Positions 24,501-34,354 of a DNA stretch of 64,000 nt are shown piece by piece. A model generated the notes under the pieces. That model was not told where the DNA came from and did no database searches. It was given only the letters and a program-made list of their open reading frames with translations. A program made the translations under genes and the position numbers. Each line of letters begins with the position of its first letter. The first letter of the stretch is position 1. The DNA is from Sphingobacterium kitahiroshimense (GTDB taxonomy: Bacteria; Bacteroidota; Bacteroidia; Sphingobacteriales; Sphingobacteriaceae): NCBI RefSeq assembly GCF_025961315.1, contig NZ_JAOQNK010000001.1:3162001-3226000 (forward strand), written 5' to 3'.

Positions 24501-26654
24501 CTTCTCTATATGCTCTAAAGCAAATAGAAATGCATAGCTTAAAGCAATATCTTTGAGATAGTCAAATCGTCCGGATGCCCCACCATGACCGTACTCCATA
24601 TCCGTTTTAAGCAGTAACACATGATTATCAGTTTTCATCTTTCTTAATTTCGCGACCCACTTTGCCGGCTCAAAATATTGAACCTGACTATCGTGCAATC
24701 CTGTTGTGACTAATATATTTGGATATTCCTTTCCTTCTATATTTTCATATGGGGAATAGCTCTTCATATAATAGTAAGCTTCCTTTTCATTAGGATTTCC
24801 CCATTCGTCATATTCATTGGTTGTTAATGGAATGCCTTCGTCCAACATCGTATTCACGACATCCACAAAAGGAACTTGTGCAATAATACCATTCCATAGA
24901 TTTGGTTCCATATTGGCTATCGCTCCCATTAAAAGTCCACCTGCACTTCCTCCTTGTGCATAAAGATGTCCCAAGCTTGTAAATTTCTGATCAATTAAAT
25001 AATGACCACAAGAAATAAAATCTGTAAATGTATTGATCTTATTCATCATTTTACCTTCTTCATACCATTGTCTCCCCATCTCCTCACCTCCTCGGATATG
25101 TGCTATTGCATATACAAAACCGCGATCTAACAAACTCAATCGAGCACTATTAAATGTAGGATCTATCGCGTATCCGTACGAACCATATGCATATAATAGC
25201 AAAGGTGCCGAACCATCTTTCTTAATACCATTTTTATAGACAAGAGAAATGGGAATAGCAGTACCATCACTTGCTTTTGCAAAAATCCGTTCCGTACTAT
25301 ATGCATGCGTATCATAGCCCCCAACAACCTCTTGTTGCTTCAATAAGATTTTTTCCCTAGTCACCATATCGTACTCATAAGTCGATAAAGGTGTTACAAG
25401 CGAGGTATAGCCGAAACGTAATTTTTGTGTATCGTATTCAACATTAGTACTGGGATAAACTGTATAAGCTACTTCTCCAAAATCAAGATAATACTGTTCT
25501 TCATTGTGTAAGTTGTGTATAGCTATTTGAGACAATCCATTTTTCCTTTCGGTAACGACCAAATAGTCTTTGAATTCATCTACCTCACTTACTAATACAT
25601 CTTCTCGATGTGGAATAAATGCTCTCCAATGTTCTCTACTAGTCATACCAAGCTGACACTGCATAACCTTGAAATTTTTTGCTTCGTCATTTGTTACAAT
25701 GAGAAAGCGATCTTCCAAAGCTGTAACATGGTACAGCACATTTTTCATTCTTGGTTGAAACACCTGAAAATTTCCAGCTGGGTCATCAGATTTCAGATAA
25801 AAAACTTCTGATGAAAGCGTTCCTTCTGATTCAATAAATATGTATTCACCATTCTTTGATTTTCCGACACCTATGTAATTGGTATTATCAATTTCTTCAT
25901 AAACGGTTACATCATCATCTACAAGGGTTCCTAATGTATGTCTATTAATTTTTTCACTTAATAATGTAACTGGATTTTTTGCCGTATAGTAAAGCGTTTT
26001 ATTATCCTTAGCCCAAGTAGAGTTTCCTGATGTTTTTGGTATTTCGTCTTTATAGATTTCACCCGTAAGTAGATTTTTAATGAAAATGGTATATTCTCTT
26101 CGTGATACGGTGTCGACACCAAAAGACATTAAGTTGTTATCGGGGCTTACCGAAAACCCTGTAGCAGCGTAATACGCATAACCTACTGCCATGGCATCAA
26201 TATCGAGCAGAATCTCTTCGCTCGCATTAAGCTCATCCTTTTTTCTACAAAACTTAAAATACTGCTGCCCATCTTCTGTACGGGTATAGTAATAATATCC
26301 ATTTTTAAGATAAGGAACAGATTCATCTTTTTCTCTAATCCGTGCTTTCATTTCCTGAAACAATTGCTCCTGCAATTTTTCCGTTGGCTTTAGCACAGCA
26401 TTCGTATAATCATTTTCTTTTTTTAAATAATCAATTACCAATTCAGCGTCAGGCCCCTCCTTAAAGAAATCATTCATCCAATAATAATCATCGATCACTT
26501 GATCGTTGTGAATGTCTCTCTTATGTGGTTTAATCACCGCTAAGGGAGCTTGAATACCTTTTGTATTTAATTGTTCTGAAGTATATTGCTCTGCTCGTGC
26601 TGTTCCTATTATAGCGCTTAAAATAATCATATTTCTAATTTTCGTAATGATCAA
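24498..26654 (-). CDS. ptrB: Oligopeptidase B-like prolyl oligopeptidase (S9A)
   Basis: A 718-residue serine peptidase with an N-terminal beta-propeller (about 50-430) and a C-terminal alpha/beta-hydrolase domain. The nucleophile lies in YAQGGSAGGLLMG near residue 570, the aspartate in LHDSQVQYFEPAKW and the histidine in GHGGASGRFD. VPFVDVVNTMLDEGIPLT and YDEWGNP are oligopeptidase B motifs, so cleavage after Arg/Lys is expected. The N-terminus (MIILSAIIGTARA) looks like a signal peptide, so it may be periplasmic; start at 26654 or 26630. Confidence 0.88.
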   Translation of the reverse strand: MIITKIRNMIILSAIIGTARAEQYTSEQLNTKGIQAPLAVIKPHKRDIHNDQVIDDYYWMNDFFKEGPDAELVIDYLKKENDYTNAVLKPTEKLQEQLFQEMKARIREKDESVPYLKNGYYYYTRTEDGQQYFKFCRKKDELNASEEILLDIDAMAVGYAYYAATGFSVSPDNNLMSFGVDTVSRREYTIFIKNLLTGEIYKDEIPKTSGNSTWAKDNKTLYYTAKNPVTLLSEKINRHTLGTLVDDDVTVYEEIDNTNYIGVGKSKNGEYIFIESEGTLSSEVFYLKSDDPAGNFQVFQPRMKNVLYHVTALEDRFLIVTNDEAKNFKVMQCQLGMTSREHWRAFIPHREDVLVSEVDEFKDYLVVTERKNGLSQIAIHNLHNEEQYYLDFGEVAYTVYPSTNVEYDTQKLRFGYTSLVTPLSTYEYDMVTREKILLKQQEVVGGYDTHAYSTERIFAKASDGTAIPISLVYKNGIKKDGSAPLLLYAYGSYGYAIDPTFNSARLSLLDRGFVYAIAHIRGGEEMGRQWYEEGKMMNKINTFTDFISCGHYLIDQKFTSLGHLYAQGGSAGGLLMGAIANMEPNLWNGIIAQVPFVDVVNTMLDEGIPLTTNEYDEWGNPNEKEAYYYMKSYSPYENIEGKEYPNILVTTGLHDSQVQYFEPAKWVAKLRKMKTDNHVLLLKTDMEYGHGGASGRFDYLKDIALSYAFLFALEHIEK

Positions 26655-26756
26655 AAGACTGAATTAACCAAAGAATTCAGAATTATGTAAAGGTAAAAAT
26701 ACGGATGTATCAGTATTATTTAGTAAAAATTAACATTTTAAGCATCATACTAGCAT

Positions 26757-26764
26757 TATATTTG
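26757..26764 (+). promoter_or_regulatory. Bacteroidota -7 box for the subtilase gene
   Basis: TATATTTG, 30 bases before the preferred ATG at 26795; it rules out the in-frame ATG at 26705. Confidence 0.45.
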
Positions 26765-26794
26765 CAGATCGTAACCACATCAAAATATCAAAAG

Positions 26795-28426
26795 ATGAAT
26801 TTAAAAAGATTACTGTATGTATTTGCTATTGGATTAACCCCCATTTTGGGCTACGCTCAGGAGAATAAAAGTGTACCTGAAAACTGGTTTAATCTGGATT
26901 ATGAAAAAGATGGTGTACTGGGCATAAGTACAGAAAGAACTTACGAGAGTTTACTAAAAGGTAAAAAATCTACACCTGTTATTGTAGCCGTTCTGGATGG
27001 CGGTGTTGATGTCAATCATGAGGATTTAAAAAACATAGTCTGGATTAATTTGAAAGACAGTATCTCGAATGGAGTTGATAACGACAAAAATGGATTCATT
27101 AATGATAAATATGGCTGGAATTTCATTGGTAACGCAACTGGTGAAAACGTGCATTTTGATAATTTGGAATTAACAAGACTGATCCGTAAACATGCTCCAA
27201 AATATGATGGAGTAACGGCTTCGACCGTTATGACCGACCAAGAAAAACGTGCTTACAATGCTTATTTAAAAATGGTAGATGCCTATAATGAGAAATTGGA
27301 TGAAGCAAAATATGGTGCACTAAATTATGTTGCATTGAAAGAGAACGTCGATAATCTTGTCAAAAGCATCAATAAAGATAAGTCTGCGATAACAACAGCA
27401 GATCTAGATAGTCTCAATCCTCCGGGCAACCGTCAAAAGATTGCGATTAGAATTGCGAAAGAAGAAATTGAGAAAGCAGGCGGATTTGAAAAGTTTTATG
27501 ATGATTTAACTGAAGGCGCAAATTACTTCGGAAATCAAGTCGCCTATCATCTTAATAAAGAATATGATTCACGTTCTATTGTTGGTGATAACTACGATGA
27601 TGCACGTGAATATCATTATGGAAACTCGGATGTTACAGGTCCTGATGCACTTCACGGAACACACGTAGCCGGTATCATTGCAGCTGATCGCAAAAATAAT
27701 ATTGGCATTAAAGGGGTCGCTAACGATGTAAAAATACTTTCAGTTCGCCTAGTGCCAGATGGAGATGAGCGTGACAAAGATGTCGCAAATGGCATCCGCT
27801 ATGCTGTTGATAATGGCGCTAAGGTTATTAACATGAGTTTCGGAAAAGGATACGCTTATAATAAAAATACGGTAGATGAGGCAGTAAAATATGCTATGTC
27901 AAAAGACGTTTTACTTATTCATGCTGCAGGTAACGACAGTGAGGATAATGATATTTCACCTAATTATCCGAATAAATTTTATACAGATAGCTTAGGTGCT
28001 ATAACAGGCGTTGCAGATGCATGGATTACTGTTGGTGCGACAGGGCCTCGGAAAGATGATGAGCTGCTGGCAAGTTTTTCAAACTATGGTAAAGCTTCCG
28101 TGGATGTATTTGCTCCAGGATTATATATCAATTCAACTGCTCCACACTCTGAATACAAAGAAGAGCAGGGTACAAGTATGGCTGCACCTGTAGTTGCCGG
28201 TCTTGCTGGTATGTTACGTTCTTACTACCCGCAGTTATCAGCTCTTGAAACAAAAGAGATTATCATGAACTCTGTTACAAAGTTAGATGATTCGGTTCGA
28301 ATTAAACTGGAAGATGGTTCTTATAAGACAGTCAAATTAGCTGATATTTCTATTTCAGGCGGTATAGTTAATGCTTACATGGCTGTGCAAAAAGCAAATG
28401 AATATCTCATTAAAAAGAAAAAATAA
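26795..28426 (+). CDS. Secreted subtilisin-like serine protease (S8)
   Basis: A 543-residue protein with a signal peptide ending near GLTPILGYAQ. The catalytic triad is visible: Asp in VAVLDGGVDVNHEDL (near 67), His in HGTHVAGIIAAD (near 288) and Ser in GTSMAAPVVAGLAGML (near 460). Asp and His are about 220 residues apart, because a long insertion with helical, acidic character (about 100-260) separates them; this is usual in Bacteroidota S8 enzymes. No Por secretion tail is seen. Probably periplasmic or exported. Confidence 0.9.
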   Translation: MNLKRLLYVFAIGLTPILGYAQENKSVPENWFNLDYEKDGVLGISTERTYESLLKGKKSTPVIVAVLDGGVDVNHEDLKNIVWINLKDSISNGVDNDKNGFINDKYGWNFIGNATGENVHFDNLELTRLIRKHAPKYDGVTASTVMTDQEKRAYNAYLKMVDAYNEKLDEAKYGALNYVALKENVDNLVKSINKDKSAITTADLDSLNPPGNRQKIAIRIAKEEIEKAGGFEKFYDDLTEGANYFGNQVAYHLNKEYDSRSIVGDNYDDAREYHYGNSDVTGPDALHGTHVAGIIAADRKNNIGIKGVANDVKILSVRLVPDGDERDKDVANGIRYAVDNGAKVINMSFGKGYAYNKNTVDEAVKYAMSKDVLLIHAAGNDSEDNDISPNYPNKFYTDSLGAITGVADAWITVGATGPRKDDELLASFSNYGKASVDVFAPGLYINSTAPHSEYKEEQGTSMAAPVVAGLAGMLRSYYPQLSALETKEIIMNSVTKLDDSVRIKLEDGSYKTVKLADISISGGIVNAYMAVQKANEYLIKKKK

Positions 28427-28498
28427 AATATTGACATAATATTTGCATCTTGTTTTACGTTTTACTAATAAATTTAACAGTAACAACAAAGATTGCGT

Positions 28499-28681
28499 AT
28501 GGTCGAAAACTTTACAACAGAAAATGAAGTTAAAAACATCGAAACAGAAGTAAAAATCTCTGATGAGGATGTGGAACAACAATTAAAACTTCAGCTACCA
28601 AAAATCATGATGAATCCAAGTGATTCCTGTATTGATAGAATTTTGAATTACTCAAAATCTGTAGTCAACAAAAAGGCTTAG
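28499..28681 (+). CDS. Small acidic protein, unknown function
   Basis: A 60-residue protein starting MVENFTTENEVKN. The first half is acidic and probably helical; the second half holds PKIMMNPSDSCIDRILNYSKS. It has no signal or membrane segment. It is followed directly by a good terminator, which supports a real short gene between the subtilase and nth. No family recognised. Confidence 0.5.
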   Translation: MVENFTTENEVKNIETEVKISDEDVEQQLKLQLPKIMMNPSDSCIDRILNYSKSVVNKKA

Positions 28682-28700
28682 TCGGGAGATTAAGCCTTTT
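28671..28700 (+). terminator. Terminator after the small acidic protein
   Basis: Arms AAAAGGCTTA (28671-28680) and TAAGCCTTTT (28691-28700), loop 10 bases. Confidence 0.75.
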
Positions 28701-28720
28701 CTATATTTTAAAAACTTAAC

Positions 28721-28728
28721 TATCTTTG
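28721..28728 (+). promoter_or_regulatory. Bacteroidota -7 box immediately before nth
   Basis: TATCTTTG ends 6 bases before the nth ATG (28735), predicting a leaderless message. Confidence 0.5.
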
Positions 28729-28734
28729 GTAGAT

Positions 28735-29403
28735 ATGTTGAAAAAAGATAGATATAAAGCCTTTGTAGAATATTTTTCTAAAAATATCCCAGATGCACAA
28801 ACAGAATTAAATTATAGTAATCCTTATGAATTATTGGTCGCTGTAATATTGTCTGCACAATGCACAGATAAACGAATCAATCTGGTGACCCCTAAACTTT
28901 TCCAACAATTTCCAACTGCCGAAACTTTGGCGAATAGTAGTGCTGAGGAAATATTCACGTATATCCGTTCAGTGAGCTATCCGAATAATAAAGCAAAACA
29001 TTTGGTTGGAATGGCCAAAATGCTGGTTGATGTATTTGATTCTACAGTTCCTGAAAAAATAGAAGATTTGATAAAACTACCCGGTGTCGGCAGGAAAACG
29101 GCAAACGTCATCTCTTCAGTGGTTTACAATCAACCTGCAATGGCTGTTGATACACATGTATTTCGCGTTAGTAACCGGCTTGGTCTCACGAGTAAAGCTA
29201 CAACTCCACTTGCTGTGGAAAAACAACTGGTCAAATATCTGCCTGTTGAAACCATCGCTATTGCTCATCATTGGCTTATATTACATGGTCGCTACATTTG
29301 CTTAGCCCGAAAACCTCAATGTGACAAATGTGCCATTACTTACATGTGTAAATATTTTGAAAAAACGCACCAAGTGAAAGAAATCAAAGAAAAAGTTAGT
29401 TAA
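28735..29403 (+). CDS. nth: Endonuclease III
   Basis: A 222-residue DNA glycosylase/AP lyase that removes oxidised pyrimidines. The helix-hairpin-helix LPGVGRKTANVISSVV carries the catalytic lysine in GRKTAN, and the aspartate is in AVDTHVFRVSNRLGLT. Four cysteines for the [4Fe-4S] cluster are in CLARKPQCDKCAITYMC with the usual C-x6-C-x2-C-x5-C spacing. I start it at MLKKDRYKAF; the longer frame would begin inside the promoter box. recA follows on the same strand with its own promoter. Confidence 0.95.
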   Translation: MLKKDRYKAFVEYFSKNIPDAQTELNYSNPYELLVAVILSAQCTDKRINLVTPKLFQQFPTAETLANSSAEEIFTYIRSVSYPNNKAKHLVGMAKMLVDVFDSTVPEKIEDLIKLPGVGRKTANVISSVVYNQPAMAVDTHVFRVSNRLGLTSKATTPLAVEKQLVKYLPVETIAIAHHWLILHGRYICLARKPQCDKCAITYMCKYFEKTHQVKEIKEKVS

Positions 29404-29435
29404 AAACAGTAGACTAATTTTTTTAGTAAAAATAT

Positions 29436-29466
29436 TTTGCAAATTAAAAACTATTCCTTACTTTTG
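29436..29466 (+). promoter_or_regulatory. recA promoter
   Basis: TTTG (29436-29439), 19 bases, TACTTTTG (29459-29466): the best match to the Bacteroidota consensus in the window. No LexA-type palindrome is evident near it. Confidence 0.7.
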
Positions 29467-29485
29467 ACTTAACAATACTAAGAAT

Positions 29486-30505
29486 ATGAGCAACCCAGAT
29501 AAATTAAAAGCATTACAGCTTACATTAGATAAATTAGAGAAATCATATGGCAAAGGCGCCATTATGAAATTAGGAGATACTACTGTTGATCCCATTGAAT
29601 CAATCTCTACAGGTTCTTTAGGTCTTGATATCGCATTAGGTATCGGAGGCGTTCCTAAAGGTCGTATCATTGAGATTTACGGTCCTGAGTCTTCTGGTAA
29701 AACAACCCTTGCAACGCATATCATTGCTGAGGCTCAAAAATCAGGCGGTATAGCTGCTTTTATTGATGCTGAACATGCTTTTGACAAATACTACGCGCAG
29801 AAATTAGGTGTTGATGTTGAGAACTTATTAATTGCACAACCCGATAATGGCGAACAGGCTTTAGAAATTGCCGATAATCTAATCCGCTCTGGAGCTATTG
29901 ATATTATTGTCATTGACTCCGTCGCTGCTTTAGTACCTAAAGCAGAAATTGAAGGTGAGATGGGGGATTCCAAAATGGGACTTCAAGCACGTTTAATGTC
30001 TCAAGCTTTACGTAAATTAACAGGTACAATTTCCAAAACAAACTGCTGTTGTATTTTCATCAACCAGCTCCGTGAAAAAATCGGTGTTATGTTTGGTAAC
30101 CCTGAAACAACGACAGGTGGTAATGCATTAAAATTCTATGCATCTGTACGTCTTGATATCCGTCGTACTTCTCAGATCAAAGATTCTGATGAAGTATCTG
30201 GTAACCGCATAAAAGTAAAAATTGTTAAGAATAAAGTAGCTCCTCCATTCCGAATCGCCGAATTTGATATCATGTTCGGAGAGGGTATTTCAAAAGTTGG
30301 TGAAATCATCGACTTAGGTGTTGAATACAATATAATTAAGAAAGCTGGTTCATGGTTTAGCTATGGAGAGACAAAATTGGGACAAGGTCGTGATGCTGTA
30401 AAATCATTATTACTTGACAACCCGGATTTGGCAGATGAACTAGAAGCAAAAATCAGAGCTGAAGTTGCTGGCGTAGATCCAAATCTCGTTTTAGAAGAAG
30501 GTTAA
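29486..30505 (+). CDS. recA: Recombinase A
   Basis: A 339-residue strand-exchange ATPase for homologous recombination. Walker A is GPESSGKTT near residue 66, Walker B lies in [14 protein letters not shown], and the L2 region [20 protein letters not shown] is standard. The C-terminus is short, without the long acidic tail of E. coli RecA. Flanked by its own promoter and a perfect terminator hairpin, so it is monocistronic. Confidence 0.97.
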   Translation: MSNPDKLKALQLTLDKLEKSYGKGAIMKLGDTTVDPIESISTGSLGLDIALGIGGVPKGRIIEIYGPESSGKTTLATHIIAEAQKSGGIAAFIDAEHAFDKYYAQKLGVDVENLLIAQPDNGEQALEIADNLIRSGAIDIIVIDSVAALVPKAEIEGEMGDSKMGLQARLMSQALRKLTGTISKTNCCCIFINQLREKIGVMFGNPETTTGGNALKFYASVRLDIRRTSQIKDSDEVSGNRIKVKIVKNKVAPPFRIAEFDIMFGEGISKVGEIIDLGVEYNIIKKAGSWFSYGETKLGQGRDAVKSLLLDNPDLADELEAKIRAEVAGVDPNLVLEEG

Positions 30506-30530
30506 TTTTTTCGTTACATATAGATTTTTA

Positions 30531-30565
30531 ATATAGCCATTCCAAAAGAATGGCTATATTTATTT
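30531..30565 (+). terminator. recA terminator
   Basis: Perfect 12-base arms (30531-30542 and 30548-30559), loop of five bases, then a T-rich tail. Confidence 0.8.
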
Positions 30566-30581
30566 ACTAAAACCTATGCTA

Positions 30582-31355
30582 ATGAAAAAGTATATCCTTT
30601 CTTATTTTATTCTTTCGATTTTATGTTGCAGCTCGCTTCTACTTTCGGCACAACAATTAAAGATATTAACATACAATATCCATCATGCTAACCCTCCTAG
30701 TGAAAGTGCCGACGTTATCAATCTAGATACGATCGCATCCATTATCAAAAAAACAAATGCAGATCTAGTTGGTCTACAGGAAATTGATGTTAACTTAGAT
30801 CGATCCCAAAATATTGATCAGGCAAAGAAATTAGCTCAACTCACAGGTTTGCACTACTTCTTTTCTAAAGGAATTAATCTAGATGCGGGTGAGTATGGGA
30901 CTGTGATCCTTTCGAAATACCCTATTGTTAAAAGTGAACGTTTCGAACTTCCATCACCAATTGAAAGTGAGAAGAGAAGTTTAGGCATAATCCATATAAA
31001 TATAAAAGGAAAAGTAGTCAAGTTTGCTAATACGCACCTTGATTTGAAAAATGAAAATAGGCTTGCGCAAACGGCTTTTATCATTGACAAATTTAAGAAT
31101 GATAAAAGCCTTGTTATTCTAGTCGGTGATCTAAATGCAACACCTGCAGAACAACCAATCCGTAATTTAGAGCAAATATTTACACGCAGTCAAATCAAAA
31201 ATGGATTTACAATACCTGAAGTAAATCCTGATCGCGAAATTGATTTTATCATGATAAATAAAGGAAGTCAGTTTAAATTTAAAAATCATCGTGTTTTATC
31301 TGAAACTTATGCAAGTGATCATAGACCTGTATATGTTGAAATTAATGCCCAATAA
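30582..31355 (+). CDS. Secreted endonuclease/exonuclease/phosphatase family protein
   Basis: A 257-residue EEP-fold hydrolase with an N-terminal signal peptide (MKKYILSYFILSILCCSSLL, cleavage near LSAQ). Family motifs are LKILTYNIHHA, LVGLQEIDVNLDRS (metal-binding glutamate), VGDLNATPAEQP and ASDHRPVYVEI (catalytic Asp-His). Exported EEP proteins act on phosphodiester or phosphoester bonds in lipids, sugars or nucleic acids; which one cannot be read here. An ATG six bases upstream is an equal alternative. The next gene begins 6 bases later, so they share a transcript. Confidence 0.8.
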   Translation: MKKYILSYFILSILCCSSLLLSAQQLKILTYNIHHANPPSESADVINLDTIASIIKKTNADLVGLQEIDVNLDRSQNIDQAKKLAQLTGLHYFFSKGINLDAGEYGTVILSKYPIVKSERFELPSPIESEKRSLGIIHINIKGKVVKFANTHLDLKNENRLAQTAFIIDKFKNDKSLVILVGDLNATPAEQPIRNLEQIFTRSQIKNGFTIPEVNPDREIDFIMINKGSQFKFKNHRVLSETYASDHRPVYVEINAQ

Positions 31356-31361
31356 TAGCTA

Positions 31362-32546
31362 ATGAGTATCAATAGAAGAAAATTTATAGAGGCCTTAACC
31401 TTAGCGGGCATAACATTACCAAGCATCGGTTTGGCTGAGGAAAAAAAAGAACTTAGCGACAACGAAAAATTTGATTTTATCGTACCAGCATATTTGCAAA
31501 ATCAAATCAATAAGAGTATAAGTATCTTTTCCATTTTAAGCAAACCTGCATTTGCATGGTTGGAGATCTTGGACGACAACAACGAGGTAATTGACAAGAT
31601 ATATCAAAGCGAAGATGGTATGTTAGAGGCTAATACTGACTTATTTAAATTTACTATACAGGAAGCGCCTAGGGTCTTTAAATATAGAATAGTAGCTAAA
31701 GAAGTTCTTAAATTTGAAGCTTATAAAATTGTTTATGGAGAGGAAATTAAAACCAACATTTTTTCGGCCAAATTAGCTGAAAAAGATCAGGATAAAATTA
31801 GATGTTTGATATATAATGATGTACACGAAGCGAAAGATACATATAAGGATTTAGTTCCAAGCCATAATATAGAAGCATATGATTTTTCTATTCTAAATGG
31901 CGATTCTTTTCATTATGTTACAAACCAAAAAGATATAACAGAAAAACTGCTTCAACCCTTTTCATTTTTTGAAACCAGCAGGCCTTTTATCATGAATCGC
32001 GGTAATCACGAAACAAGGGGTTCATTTTCTCGTCTTTTCAAAAAGTTATTTGGCTATCCTGAAAATAAATTTTATCAATCCTTCAAATTGGGCCCTATTT
32101 ACTGGATTCTATTAGACAGTGGGGAGGATAAACCAGATACACATGAGGTGTATGGAGGAACTGTAGATTATGACAATTACCGTAAAGAACAGGCTATTTG
32201 GTTAGATAAAGTTTTGCAATCGAAAGAAAGAAAGGCCTCTCAGCATACCGTTGTTGTCAGCCACATTCCTATTTTTCACTCTGATGACTGGCACGGAACA
32301 TTACATAACCGCTCAAGCTTTCATCCATTATTTCAAAAGTATAAAATTGATGCGATGATTACAGGACATACGCACAAATATGGGTATTATCCGCCTGACA
32401 AAGATCATAATTATACGATCTTCATCGGTGGCGGTCCAAAGGTTGGAGAACGTACAATAATAGATGTGAATGGTGATAAGAAATCGTTAGATATAAAAAT
32501 GATCAAAGATAATGGCGATGTATTAGGTCATCTTAAAAAGGCATAA
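31362..32546 (+). CDS. Metallophosphoesterase with Tat-type signal
   Basis: A 394-residue calcineurin-like phosphoesterase. The N-terminus SINRRKFIEALTLAGITLPS has the twin-arginine pattern, so it is probably exported folded. A beta-sandwich region (about 35-150) precedes the catalytic domain, whose metal motifs are YNDVHEAK, LNGDSFHY, NRGNHETRG, VVSHIPIFH and GHTHKYGYY. The pairing with an exported EEP phosphatase suggests joint phosphate scavenging or phosphoester turnover; that is inference. It ends at a very long palindrome. Confidence 0.82.
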   Translation: MSINRRKFIEALTLAGITLPSIGLAEEKKELSDNEKFDFIVPAYLQNQINKSISIFSILSKPAFAWLEILDDNNEVIDKIYQSEDGMLEANTDLFKFTIQEAPRVFKYRIVAKEVLKFEAYKIVYGEEIKTNIFSAKLAEKDQDKIRCLIYNDVHEAKDTYKDLVPSHNIEAYDFSILNGDSFHYVTNQKDITEKLLQPFSFFETSRPFIMNRGNHETRGSFSRLFKKLFGYPENKFYQSFKLGPIYWILLDSGEDKPDTHEVYGGTVDYDNYRKEQAIWLDKVLQSKERKASQHTVVVSHIPIFHSDDWHGTLHNRSSFHPLFQKYKIDAMITGHTHKYGYYPPDKDHNYTIFIGGGPKVGERTIIDVNGDKKSLDIKMIKDNGDVLGHLKKA

Positions 32547-32555
32547 TTATTACTA

Positions 32556-32612
32556 ATTATTGCACATAAAAAAGGCGTTTACTATGTAAACGCCTTTTTT
32601 ATGTGCAATAAT
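32556..32612. terminator. Bidirectional terminator with 27-base perfect arms
   Basis: Arms 32556-32582 and 32586-32612 pair without mismatch around TAT; it lies between the convergent phosphoesterase and pruA genes. The inner part has an A6/T6 flank in both directions. Confidence 0.9.
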
Positions 32613-32620
32613 CACTCTGA

Positions 32621-34258
32621 TTATTCTCCTTCTTCTAAGAAAGGGTATTTATAGTTTGTATCTGGATTAAAGGTTTCTTTAATCGTACGTGGAGATACCC
32701 AACGCAATAAGTTGATCATTGATCCGGCTTTATCATTTGTACCAGAACCACGTGCACCACCGAATGGCTGTTGCCCTACTACGGCACCTGTACACTTATC
32801 ATTAACATAGAAATTACCTGCTGCATTACGCAATGCAAGTGTTGCCTGTGCGATTGCATAGCGATCTTTAGCGATAACTGATCCTGTTAAAGCATAAATA
32901 GAGGTTTTATCAACGATTTCTAATGTTTCTTCCCATTTCTCATCTTCATAAACAAAAATTGTCAAAACTGGCCCGAACAATTCTTCTGACATCGTTTCAT
33001 AATCTGATTTTTTAGCCACAATAACAGTTGGAGAAATGAAGTAACCTTTAGATTTATCGTATGTTCCACCGATTACAACTTCAGCATCAGCAGATTCTTT
33101 TGCACGATCAATATATTTTGAAATCTTATCAAATGATTTCTCATCAATAACTGCATTGATGAAATTTGTAAAATCTTCTGTTCCACCAATTTTGAATGAA
33201 TTCACATCTGTAGTCATAGCATCTTTCAATGCTGGCCACATCGATGCAGGAACATAAGCACGTGAAGCAGCTGAACATTTTTGTCCTTGATATTCAAATG
33301 CACCGCGAACTAATGCTGTATTAGTTACTTGCAAATCTGCTGTTGGATGAACTAAAATAAAATCTTTACCTCCAGTTTCACCAACTATTCTTGGATATGT
33401 CTTGTAAAGATGGATATTCTCTCCGATTGTTTTCCAAATATCTTGGAAAACTCCTGTAGAACCTGTGAAGTGGATACCAGCAAAATCAGGATGTTTAAAA
33501 ATTACATCACCTGCATCCGGTCCAGATACATATACTAAGTTAATAACACCTGCCGGCAAACCTGCTTCAATAAAAATCTCCATTAACACTTGCGCAGAAT
33601 AAATCTGAGCATTAGATGGCTTCCATACGACAACATTTCCCATCATAGCAACACATGATGGTAAATTCCCAGCAATAGCTGTAAAATTGAATGGTGTCAA
33701 AGCGAATACAAAACCTTCCAAAGGACGTTGCTCCACGCGATTCCATACACCTTTTCCCGATACTGGTGGTTGCTGTGCATAGATTTCTGTCATGTACTGT
33801 ACGTTGAAACGTAAGAAATCCGTAAACTCACAAGCTGCATCAATTTCTGCCTGATAAGGGTTTTTTGACTGCGCTAACATGGTAGCAGCATTCAACTTAT
33901 AACGATATTTGGTCGATGCTAGTTCTGCTGCTTTCAAGAAGATTGCTGCACGGTCTTCCCATGTCAAATTCTCCCAATCACCTTTAGCAGCCAAGGCGGC
34001 ATTAATGGCATCAGTGACATGACTTTTAGTACCTTGACTATATTGTCCCAAAACATGTTGGTGATCGTGTGGAGGATTGATAGATACTTTATTATCAGTA
34101 CGGACTTCCTTTCCGCCTATATACATAGGTATGTCAACTTGCTTAGCACGAGCTTCATCAATCGCCGCTTTTAATAATTTGCGTTCTTTTGTTCCAACAG
34201 CATATGAGTACACTGGCTCATTTGTAGGTGTCGGTACATTAAAAAATCCTTTTATCAT
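32621..34258 (-). CDS. pruA: L-glutamate gamma-semialdehyde (1-pyrroline-5-carboxylate) dehydrogenase
   Basis: A 545-residue ALDH4-type enzyme oxidising glutamate semialdehyde to glutamate in proline and ornithine breakdown. The catalytic cysteine is in YQGQKCSAASRAYVP near residue 330, and the general-base glutamate in IVGETGGKDFILVHP. The N-terminal segment GFFNVPTPTNEPVYSYAVG and GGARGSGTNDKAGS near the end are typical of the monofunctional enzyme; there is no proline dehydrogenase domain. Monocistronic. Confidence 0.93.
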   Translation of the reverse strand: MIKGFFNVPTPTNEPVYSYAVGTKERKLLKAAIDEARAKQVDIPMYIGGKEVRTDNKVSINPPHDHQHVLGQYSQGTKSHVTDAINAALAAKGDWENLTWEDRAAIFLKAAELASTKYRYKLNAATMLAQSKNPYQAEIDAACEFTDFLRFNVQYMTEIYAQQPPVSGKGVWNRVEQRPLEGFVFALTPFNFTAIAGNLPSCVAMMGNVVVWKPSNAQIYSAQVLMEIFIEAGLPAGVINLVYVSGPDAGDVIFKHPDFAGIHFTGSTGVFQDIWKTIGENIHLYKTYPRIVGETGGKDFILVHPTADLQVTNTALVRGAFEYQGQKCSAASRAYVPASMWPALKDAMTTDVNSFKIGGTEDFTNFINAVIDEKSFDKISKYIDRAKESADAEVVIGGTYDKSKGYFISPTVIVAKKSDYETMSEELFGPVLTIFVYEDEKWEETLEIVDKTSIYALTGSVIAKDRYAIAQATLALRNAAGNFYVNDKCTGAVVGQQPFGGARGSGTNDKAGSMINLLRWVSPRTIKETFNPDTNYKYPFLEEGE

Positions 34259-34354
34259 AGTAATAATTTTATATTTTCAAAAAGCTGAATTTCAATGAAT
34301 TCATAGAATTCAACATAAATTTACAAGATTTTAATCCGTGTTCCAATTATTGGA

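Noticed and set aside
29400..29485. SOS (LexA) box before recA
   Set aside because: No palindromic operator is evident around the otherwise excellent promoter.
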